64,000 nt of DNA from Sthenelais limicola. Taxonomy: Eukaryota; Annelida; Polychaeta; Phyllodocida; Sigalionidae. Under the pieces are notes generated by a model. The model was not told where the DNA came from, did no database searches, and saw nothing but the letters and a program-made list of their open reading frames with translations. Location of the stretch: assembly GCA_942159475.1 (NCBI GenBank), contig OW804097.1, forward strand, positions 117,340,789 through 117,404,788, read 5' to 3'. The position numbers were made by a program, and so were the translations under genes. Below are positions 55,391 through 64,000 of the stretch, one piece after another (position 1 is the stretch's first letter; each line of letters opens with the position of its first letter).

Positions 55391-56295
55391 ATATATATAT
55401 ACTTCAGGATGCTCCCAAATTTGTATTTCCAAACCAATGAATAACACAGATAACACTTTTAGTCTGTTTTAGTGGAAAGTGATAAGCTAGTTTTTTTAAA
55501 TCAATTTCTTTATTCAATTACAGTACTCTCACTAATTGCAGGTGGTTTTCGTCGTGCCCTGAAAATTAATACATTGATTGGGGTGATGACAGTTATTCTT
55601 TTTCCCATATGGGGAGTTTATAAAAGAAAATTTATATTAGCGATTGAATCTGGGATTAGGAAGTTAGAAACAAAACAATAAGACAATCTTTATCTTTTGC
55701 TACCGTATTTTAGTTGCTTCACATTGTAGTTATAATATTAATATTCCTTTCCAGTATTCATCAGTCTTAGTTATAGCTAAGTGATGAATTAACGTGGCTG
55801 TATAAATTACAAGGCTTCATTTTAAGGTCGTCGAACTGTTTCAGATCATTTAATAGACTTGCACAAGTCTTAGATTTGTCTTTGTTTAAAAAACAAAAGC
55901 TATCATGTGATGGTCACTACCATGTTTTGGTCACTCCCCCCTTGACTGAGGAATTCTAAGACAGTCCATGAATGGGGAGTACCAGACCTGCAGTATAGGG
56001 CCCTACAAACAACACCAGTCTTAGGGACGAGGGCTAGTCTAGTCATTTAGAAAAGATAGGAACTTTTAAAAATATATATCGGATCGCTGTCTGATATCAA
56101 CATGGATTTCTAAACTAATTAATATGCAGTTAAAAAGTACTAATTTATCACAAAACACTTTTACAAGATCTATAGGAGGTGCCTAATCCCTTAAAAAGTA
56201 ATTGCAAACGTTTGAACCCCAGTTTGATAATAACAATTGTTGTCGGTTCAACCATGCTATTTAATCTTGGCTAAATTATCAGCCGCGCGATATGC
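55391..56295. other. spacer without recognisable gene
   Basis: A 69-codon frame at 55472-55681 is hydrophobic in part but not recognisable. Confidence 0.35.
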
Positions 56296-56606
56296 GTGTA
56301 CATGTATGGGGTGGTATCCCCTGGTATATATGGGCCAGATTTTCAGAAAATGCACCATCTACAGTGCTACACATCTATCAAATTCTGCTAAATTAAAGTG
56401 ACAAATGATAAATATTGAGTATATGCAAGTGTATTCTGTATTTTATTCATTCAATAAATCTGTCTGGTTATGTTGAACTGTATTTTGAACCTAATTTTTG
56501 TCTTAAATTTGGGTTTTTGACAGGATTGGTGAAGGCGAATTGTACAATTTCTGAAAACCTGACCCATATGTGTGTACATGCAATGGGTGGTATCCCCTGG
56601 TATATA
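56296..56606 (+). mobile_element. diverged TE-A copy between 35-bp direct repeats
   Basis: TE-A itself is 56332-56565 (GGGCCAG to CTGACCC, interior diverged). It lies between 56296-56330 and 56572-56606, which share GGTGGTATCCCCTGGTATAT-type sequence and differ at about three of 35 positions. Confidence 0.8.
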
Positions 56607-57012
56607 TACATCCACACCCCAGTGACCAAATGACAAACATATTGTGAGAATTTCTCTGCAACCATTCTGCTTCCTCAATAATTTATTGCAATTGCCTTTC
56701 ATGGTATCAACTTGTACGATCGATAATTGTCGGCCCCATGAAACTGATGAAAGGAAAATATGAGGGATATACAGCCCTATAGAGGCAGCGAGGTTAATCC
56801 ACCGAGTACTTCTGACATAACGACTTTGGTGTTGGGCCAGGTAACTCCCCGGGCATAATTTCATCTGCGCAAGTGAATATTGTTCTTCCGACAATTATTT
56901 CTTGTCCAATCATCGGAAGTGGATAGTTCGGATTGTTGATTGCCACAGTCATTCTTTCCACGATTATTCGCGAGCGGGTGTGCGGGATTAATGCACCGCC
57001 TATTTCTCATTA

Positions 57013-57247
57013 GGGTCAGATTTTCAGAAAATGTACAATTCGCCTTCACCAATCCTCTCGAATAACCCACATTTAAGACAAAAATGAGCTCCAAAATGTA
57101 GTTTAACATAACAGAACTCATATTTTAAATCAATGCGATACTAAATATACTCAGATACTCTCGGTATTCTTCATTGTTTAGTCTAATTTAGGAGATTTCC
57201 CGAAATGTGTAGAGCTGCCAATTGTACATTTTCTGAAAATCTGACCC
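57013..57247 (-). mobile_element. TE-A copy, subfamily A2, with ATTA duplication
   Basis: ATTA at 57009-57012 and 57248-57251. Confidence 0.88.
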
Positions 57248-57718
57248 ATTAACTCTTGGAGGCCCGAGGGAACAAATGGCATGAGAAACTATGCTGGACA
57301 TAATGGATTTGGGCTAAAATACTGGTTAGGGCACCGGTCGCACCATTTTTCTTCGTCTGGCATCCAGGTTTCTTGATTTTTACCATTCAAAACACGGGCC
57401 GTAATGAGTTCCTAATTGGTACTGGGATAATAAAGTCGTGAGTTTTTTATGCAAATGCTAATGGGCGTTTTAACATCCTAGTATAAAATATCTTCTTCCG
57501 CATGTTGGTTTTCATAGCTATCCACAAACAATACGCAAAACTGAATAAGATAGGACAAACATAATATTATGTCATAAAACATGTGTGCTGATAGAAGTCC
57601 ACTTTTTATTCGCATGATATAATATCGCGAAATCAAAATATGTTATAGATTGACTGGCTGTTAATCATATCATTAGCACAACTGTCTCATTTTCTGTACC
57701 ACCTGGTCAGATATATAT
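57248..57718. other. spacer without recognisable gene
   Basis: Nothing recognised. Confidence 0.4.
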
Positions 57719-57954
57719 GGGCCAGATTTTCAGAAAATGTACAATTAGCAGCTGTATACATTTAGTAAATTCTGCTAAATTAGGCTGCAATTTGGTCAAT
57801 ACTAGGTAAATCCGAGTATATTCGGCATTGCATTGGTTCTAGCAATCTGTTTGATTAGGTTGAACTGTATTTTGAACTTTACTTTCGTCTGAAATATGGG
57901 TTATTTGAGAGGATTGGTGTAGACGAATTGTACATTTTTCTGAAAGTCTGACCC
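57719..57954 (+). mobile_element. TE-A copy, subfamily A1
   Basis: Left terminus GGGCCAG; one extra T in the right terminus. Confidence 0.84.
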
Positions 57955-58375
57955 ATAAGTATAATAAAAAAAAACTCCTCATTGGCGTGGGCGATTGTGC
58001 TAAGGCAAGAACCCCTTGTCCGGGTAATAAAAAGAAGTTTGATGGGGTTCTTTAACCCTAGCAGTGACCCGGTTTAAGGTTGATATCACTATATGGAGTA
58101 GCTCGCTGTCTCCCTTATGAAGAGGGTCATGTCCCCTTACCTCCAGGCAAAGCGGGCCCACTCAATTTCCGCGAACATGAAAGAAACGACTGCTCTAAGA
58201 CCTCTAATACATAAAATCAGAAAACAAAGGGAATATCGAACCCGGACATTTATATTCGATAGTTCATACTTACCCGTTAAAATCCCTGTGTAAAAATATC
58301 GTTCTTCGCTGTCCTGGTTGACTAAAGCCTTTTTTTCTAAATCAGTTTCTCAGTATTTCTGTGGTTTACAAACTT
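57955..58375. other. spacer without recognisable gene
   Basis: I looked here for snRNA-like sequence and found no convincing match. Confidence 0.35.
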
Positions 58376-58625
58376 TAGGCAAAAAAATAGGTATTTCCGA
58401 TTTATCTGGCTGAAAACTTGGTAGGTAGGGGGTGGTAACTTCTTTTTTTTAAATTTTTTTTTTAGAAAACCACCTCCCAGGAACCGAAAAAAATGTCTAT
58501 TTCGCAACAATAGTTGTTTTAAACATGGGGAATATGCTTTTTGACAGTTCCGGGTTAAGAAAGTTCGTTTGTCTGCTTTTATAAGCTTTTTTTGTCAAAA
58601 AATCCAAAAAAAGTAACCTGACTCT
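58376..58625. repeat. dispersed repeat N, copy 2
   Basis: Counterpart of 34430-34740, sharing AAACCACCTCCCAGGAAC in inverted sense and the TTTTATAAGC/TTTATAAAAGC block. Confidence 0.6.
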
Positions 58626-58659
58626 TACCTAATCTCTAATTTAGGGACCGGAGGAGAGG

Positions 58660-58890
58660 CTTGTTATCGGGCGCGCGTTGCATAACAAATCCTTGCTTAA
58701 TATTATTCCCTTACTTAGCTACATTTCCTTGCTATAAGCAGCAGATACGGAATTTTCATGGAAGGAATTTGCTATACAGACAATGCTGAATGCTAAGCAA
58801 TAGTATAGAGTAGGAATTTCCTATACTTAAGTCAGGAAAAATGGTTTAGCAAGAAACATAAGTAAGGATTCGTTATGCAACGGACCCTGG
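58660..58890. repeat. inverted-repeat element, GCATAACAAATCCTTGC type
   Basis: Left arm TTGCATAACAAATCCTTGCTT with TTTCCTTGCTATA; right arm AAGTAAGGATTCGTTATGCAA with CTAAGCAATAGTATAG. Probably a miniature transposon; single copy here. Confidence 0.6.
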
Positions 58891-59094
58891 TTTACACCCC
58901 AGATCCTCGGCTGAATGACAAATAGTTTTCTTTTCTTGATTACTGATAAGTCGATAATTAAACTTGAGTGTGGGGGAATGCTTAATGGAATTAGACCTCA
59001 TAACAATACAGGCGGTATAGTTGATTGGGCGTAAGACATCCTATACCATTAATGTATGTTCCAGGTTTATATTTTACTAGCAAAGTACCCGTCC

Positions 59095-59313
59095 AAATGT
59101 ACAATTGGCAGCTGTATACATTTAGTAAATTCTGCTAAATTAAGCTGCAATTCTGTCAATGCTAGGTAAATTCGAGTATATTCAGCATTGCATTGATTCT
59201 AGCAATCTGTTTGGTTAGGTTGAACTGTATTTTGAACTTGATTTTCGTTTGAAATTTGGGTTATTTGAGAGAATTGCTGAAAGTAAACTGTACATTTTCT
59301 GAAAATCTGATCC
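59095..59313 (+). mobile_element. TE-A copy lacking its left terminus
   Basis: Begins within AAATGTACAATTGG; right terminus CTGAAAATCTGATCC. Confidence 0.82.
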
Positions 59314-59631
59314 ATATATTATGTACCACATACATTGCACAACACTCCATACTAACTCCCCGTTTGCCCTGAGGAATTGCGCTCCTCGTCGGCAGAACAG
59401 GATAAAACATAGCATAGGATTGTGTGGACGCCATAGATAAAAATATAACAAACGCTAGATATGGATGGGGACGATAATTACACTGAGCAGGGCAGATATT
59501 GAAAAATCCCACAGGATTTTCATCCGACAGCGATGTCCAAATCGCGACAAGGGAAATTATAGTATTGCTTGTATCAGCGACAATCCATTTAGATATTACG
59601 CGTGTGGAGCTCTCGTCTTGATTAGATTCAA

Positions 59632-59976
59632 TAGGGGATTTGCATAGCCACCATTTTGTATTTTGATTCGCATGGAATTATGGGACTAATGGTACAGTCT
59701 AAAACCTATAGAAAACGTGCCATGTTCAGCATGGAATATTTATCAATGTTCTAATGTCAATATCCATGTATTATACATGTTTCCATAAGACAAGTCCCCG
59801 TCTTTCCCATCATGCATTTGGTTTTCATGAATCATTAATAGAAGCTCTGACATTGGTGAAAACATTCTTGCCATTTTGGATAAAATATTGTCAAATATTT
59901 GTATGTCAGATTTCATCAGAATCAATCCCAAGGTGCACTGTGATAGACATGCGCAGTGGCACATGCAAGTCCCCTA
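59632..59976 (+). mobile_element. TE-D element, copy 4
   Basis: Complete copy, TA at both ends. Confidence 0.84.
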
Positions 59977-60191
59977 TTGTCCATAATAAACCTACTGAGA
60001 CATTTCCTGGGAGGGAGGAAGGGAGGCCAGTTAGTTTTATTGCTTCTTGTTGTGGTTGTGAAAGCATTGATGGAAAGATATTACTGAGAACAATACGCCT
60101 AGACCCTTGCCTATCACAGTTATATATGATTGATTCCGGTGATGAACAAACATTCAAGAATTGCTTTGATTTCTTTTATGACTGTTATTAA

Positions 60192-60298
60192 TAGGGGATG
60201 TGCATTTACTCCACGTTGGTGTATGTACCACATGCTATTTGTATGGGTGGGAGTAGTGTGGTAATTTGCACATAATTGGTGGACATGCAAATCCCCTA
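60192..60298 (+). mobile_element. short TE-D-ended element
   Basis: TAGGGGATGTGCAT and ATGCAAATCCCCTA termini around only about 80 bp that do not match other TE-D interiors (ACCACATGCTATTTGTATGG). Confidence 0.75.
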
Positions 60299-60644
60299 TA
60301 AAGGAGTTGCATAGCCGCCATTTTGAATCTTCATTTGCATGGAATTATGGGACTAATGGTACATTGTAAAATCTATAGAAAACATGCCATGTTCAGCATA
60401 GAATATTCATTGGTGCTCTAATGTCAATATCCATGTGTTATACATGTTTCCATAACACAAGTTCCCATCTTTCCCATCATGCATTTGATTTTCATAGATC
60501 ATTTATACAAGCTATGATATTGGTGAAATCATTCTTGCTATTTTCGATAAAAATGCTGCCAATTATTTGTATGTCAGATTTCCCCAGAATCCATCCCAGC
60601 ATGCACTGCAGTAGACATGCGCAGTGAGACATGCAAATCCCCTA
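60299..60644 (+). mobile_element. TE-D element, copy 5
   Basis: Directly adjoins the short element; left terminus decayed (AAAGGAGTTGCATAGCC), right intact. Confidence 0.82.
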
Positions 60645-61389
60645 TTGGTTATGATGTTGGTCTCGTCACATCACCCATTAATGTAATACTTTCACTTCGC
60701 TTGTTAACATGCAAATTATCTAACTAATCTACCCCAGAGATTGACGCTACAGAGCATCCAGTGGGGCTTCATTTGGGGGTATTCTTTGGGCCTGGCAATG
60801 AAATTTTTTTTTATTATTTTCATTTCGGGCCAATAAACAAATCTAAACAATTGTTACAAAAAAAATGCACTATCCCTCAGGGAAGTTTTCATGCGGTGTC
60901 CATTTTTGAATCTATTAATATCATGACTCGAAGACTTCATTCCGTCTCCATTCTATTTCGATAACAAATGAACTGAAAATGAAGTACCTGAAAGTGGTAC
61001 TTGGGGGACTTTCCTATTCGTGCTATATAGCCACCCTGCGGCAAAGATTCATACACACCAGTGTGAATCATAATGAATTTATTCCCAACCCTGGAAGCCA
61101 GGTTGGTGATCTATATTGATGTTCAGGGAGTCCACACTGTTGCTTCTACTTAGGCTCCCTCGCCTTTAGGTATGAGTATGTACGACATTCTGTTATGAGA
61201 AGAAATGTCTATTTATTACACCCCTGTGCTGCAGTTGCCTATACCTTCAGCATTGTATGTCACACTTGGTCAGGGTGGTGCATAACATGTAAATTATGTC
61301 ATCTTGGCGCATACAACAAATAGGTCCGCCAAAAACTGAAATTACTTCTTTTATTTTTATTTATCTATATTTTTTATTCACTAATGGGG
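60645..61389. other. spacer without recognisable gene
   Basis: Nothing recognised. Confidence 0.4.
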
Positions 61390-61550
61390 TGTAATAAATA
61401 TGGAACATAGCAAGGGTAAAGTCTGTACACTTGTTAGTGACCTCGGGAGTGGGGAAGATCTTGGGCTAACGCCCTCTAACTTCCCGCACTCCCTCGGTCA
61501 CTAATAAGTGTACAGACTTCCCCCTTGCTATGTTCCATCTATATATCTCC
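61390..61550. repeat. TE-L snap-back hairpin 5
   Basis: Arms ATGGAACATAGCAAGGG / CCCTTGCTATGTTCCAT and AGTCTGTACACTT / AAGTGTACAGACT, plus TTAGTGACC/GGTCACTAA. Left end GTAATAAATATGG. Confidence 0.85.
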
Positions 61551-62001
61551 CATCCCTAATAATATTTACGGTCCATTCTCTCAGCAGCCGTAAGAAAGAA
61601 AACACGTTCGTTCTCATATGTTAACTATCATAACCCAGGATTCGCTGTTTAGGATTAATCAACACTTATATGCCTTCATCAGAGACATTTGGGCTCATCT
61701 ACAGTCGACATAATGACCGAAGAACAGACTATAAGGAATATTCCTTTACCCTTAGGTCTCACTACATCGACCTTAAAGGAAATAATGCGCTAATGAGGAA
61801 GTGCGAATAACCTGACAAATGACATGCAGGACTCATGTTCTTTCAAACAAAGATACACAGGTTTTAGTTTTCGCCACTTTGCTCGTGGTGAAATCGCTTC
61901 AACTACAATCATGGCCCTTGGAGAGAAGATTCAGCTGGTAGGCCTGAAACTAATTTTGAATATTGTCTATATAATATCACATTTCGGTTCTTTAGTGTTA
62001 A
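61551..62001. other. spacer without recognisable gene
   Basis: Nothing recognised. Confidence 0.35.
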
Positions 62002-62199
62002 GGGTGGTCTCCACTGGCTGCGGTAAGCTCTGCGGTAAGCCTTGGGATGGTGCTGTGTTGGTGAGGAGTGGCGAGGTCCTGCCTATATCGTTAACTGACC
62101 ATGTAGGCAGGGCCTCATCAATCCTCACCATCTACAGAACCAGCACAAACCATCGCAAGGCTTACCACAGAGCTTACCGCAGCCAGTGGAGACCACCCT
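62002..62199. mobile_element. TE-C palindromic element, copy 4
   Basis: TTAA before GGGTGG and TTTAA after CCACCC. The 176-codon frame across it is incidental. Confidence 0.85.
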
Positions 62200-62845
62200 T
62201 TAATGTCCGTCTTTTTACGAATAGGGTGGATGGTTTTAAACTGTTGGTATCTCTTATCGGGACCCTCTGGAAGAGTTATATATTAATGTATAGAGAGAGA
62301 ATTTTTATTCAGACTAATATAAATACAGAATCGGGCTCGAGACTCTACGAGTAGATCACCCGGTCAGTCCTTAAGAACATAGATAAATGATACAGAATAT
62401 AATACATACGTCTACAGACTAACAATCCGTTTGGATACATTATATTCATTTTTTAGTATGAGATTTGTAATCTTGGTTCATCCTACCGCCCTGGTTATAT
62501 CAGGGATATCTTTAACTTTACAATAATGGATGTTCCGTTAAGTTTACATTTCTGTCAGTTACATTACATTCTGTTCATGTTCATAACATACTTGGAATTC
62601 GATTGTTTACAGTAGATAATACTGAATTCTAATTATAGTACTACAATGTAACATAATGGATAATGTAAGACTTTTAAAGAAAAGTCACCCACGTTGTCTA
62701 CAGCTATTGTTTTCGTAGAAGAGAGGCAGCCTTTTCCTGTGTAAAATTACTTTATTATTGTTGCATAGTTGTACACACTTTCGGAAATACCAAAATCGCA
62801 TGCAGTCTCTGGATGATGTGCATTAAATTACGATTTCATACATAA
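62200..62845. other. AT-rich spacer without recognisable gene
   Basis: Nothing recognised. Confidence 0.4.
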
Positions 62846-63089
62846 ATGTGACGTGTTTCAGGAAAATGAGTCATAAGTCGCAAAATGGATAATTTTCAAA
62901 GTGATTTATTCATAAGATATCTTTGTTGGAATATTCTAGGTCCTTTATTCATAAGATATCTTTGTTGGAATAGTCTATGTCCTTGATGTTTACCATTAGA
63001 ATCGGCTTGATCTCATCTATTCATATATGGTAATATCTCAAAATCCATTTTTTGCGACTTGTGACTCATTTTCCTGAAACACATCACAA
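62846..63089 (+). mobile_element. TE-B copy with large internal deletion
   Basis: Both termini are present but about 170 bp of interior is missing. A 36-bp unit (TTTATTCATAAGATATCTTT and on) is repeated in tandem at about 62907 and 62945 at the deletion site. Confidence 0.83.
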
Positions 63090-63448
63090 ATTCCATCTTG
63101 TATCATCCCTTTAGATCTCCATTTCATTCCATCTCATTCCACACCCTATTTATTCATATTTCTGCGTTATTGCGAACTCGTATATTCCTGCTTGAATAAC
63201 TATTCTTAAATAGTATATATGTGTATCTGAACATGATTTATTTAATAATATGAATTTCGACATGAAATCATTTATCGAGTAATATTTTGGGGCCCACTAT
63301 AGACCCATTGAATAAATGATAACATCACCAAAGCGCCATGGTCTAAAGACTATTGTACTGTTTTACAAAGCGAAGTATGAATATTCATTATCAAGTTAAT
63401 CCTGTTAGAGACGCATTGCTAAGAACGCTGTCGTTCCCGTGCATACAT
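63090..63448. other. spacer without recognisable gene
   Basis: Nothing recognised. Confidence 0.35.
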
Positions 63449-63683
63449 GGGTCAGATTTTCAGAAAATGTATAATTCACCTTCAGCAATCCTCTCAAATC
63501 ACCCAAATTTCAGACGAAATTAAAGTTCAAAATACATTTCAACCTAACCAAACAGATTGCTAGAATCAATTCAATGCTGAATATACTCGAATTTACCTAG
63601 TATTGACCAAATTGCAGCCTAATTTTGAAGAATTTACTAAATGTGTGCAGCTGCCAATTGGACATTTTCTGAAAGTCTGACAC
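63449..63683 (-). mobile_element. TE-A copy, subfamily A1
   Basis: ATACAT on both sides; right terminus CTGACAC. Confidence 0.85.
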
Positions 63684-64000
63684 ATACATAAAGTATTGGT
63701 GCATTGGTAAGGAGTACAGCATAGGAACAAACTTTAACAAATGCGTACTTTAACCTAGAGGGTATTATGCCTCTATGCTGAAACAGTTCAGCTTCAGGGC
63801 CAAGCGATATAATGTAACTCAAGAACCTGCGTGATATGAATATCTTACAAACAGCCGACTCAGCAAAACTTAAGACCATTATTCTCTCATAATGCATTAA
63901 ATCTAAGGATAGCCGCTTTGGTCATAACCATTTGTTCAAAGTTGGGATTTAATATTTCTTTTGCACATGAATTCTTAGTCAATAAGTCAAATCTATTGGA
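63684..64000. other. spacer to the window end
   Basis: Nothing recognised. Confidence 0.35.

Noticed and set aside
56451..56894. 147-codon minus-strand frame
   Set aside because: Half of it lies in a TE-A copy and the rest has no domain. Length alone is not convincing in AT-rich repeats.
58080..58210. possible U1-like snRNA
   Set aside because: A few short words resemble splice-site pairing sequence, but neither the stem-loops nor an Sm site follows.
61676..61730. fourth hammerhead motif
   Set aside because: CTTCATCAGAGAC and GACCGAAG are present nearby, but spacing and orientation do not give a core with stem II.
61824..62354. 176-codon frame across TE-C copy 4
   Set aside because: A large part translates the TE-C palindrome; similar peptides arise at the other TE-C loci.

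Overview
This is a eukaryotic, AT-rich, repeat-dominated window with one obvious protein-coding unit. I see no convincing host exon. The organism is most likely a marine invertebrate. The 82-bp tandem unit beginning GTGAGTGAGTGAGATTGG resembles dispersed repeats I associate with molluscs and other lophotrochozoans, but that is a low-confidence inference.

The centre (27241-32687, transcribed from the minus strand) is a complete Ngaro-type tyrosine-recombinase retrotransposon. It encodes Gag with a CCHC-like knuckle, a 789-residue reverse transcriptase/RNase H polyprotein and a 317-residue tyrosine recombinase. All catalytic residues are present and there are no internal stops. It carries the split direct repeats of the group in the order A1 - ORFs - B1 - A2 - B2. 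Both A copies, and both B copies, look identical by eye. The element sits inside an older miniature transposon (TE-B) with no target-site duplication; one shared T is at all three junctions. The Gag-to-RT junction has a classic A AAA AAC slippery heptamer, a 9-nt spacer and a stem-loop, which predicts -1 frameshifting. A diverged solo A/B2 remnant of a related element lies at 13357-13731.

Most of the rest is miniature inverted-repeat elements and hairpins. TE-A (about 235 bp, termini GGGTCAG...CTGACCC, 4-bp target duplications) has about 40 copies across the window in at least two subfamilies. TE-B (about 415 bp, termini TGTGATGTG...CACATCACA, TA flanks) has 13 copies or pieces. TE-C (about 200 bp near-palindrome with TTAA-like flanks) has four loci, one expanded into a 205-bp tandem array. 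TE-D (about 345 bp, TAGGGGATTT termini) has six. Smaller families are TE-E, F, H, K and L. Three arrays of the 82-bp unit, a triplicated polypurine block, two hammerhead-ribozyme-like motifs plus a degenerate third, and a tRNA-Tyr-like half complete the picture.

Layout: 1-12 kb, TE-A/TE-B and hairpins; 12-27 kb, TE-A/B/C/D, the solo Ngaro relic, 82-bp arrays and polypurine blocks; 27-33 kb, the Ngaro element; 33-64 kb, more TE-A/B/C/D/E/F/H copies with unremarkable AT-rich spacers. The three Ngaro genes are the only ones that can be seen to work together: Gag packages the RNA, RT/RNase H makes the cDNA, and the recombinase integrates a circular product.
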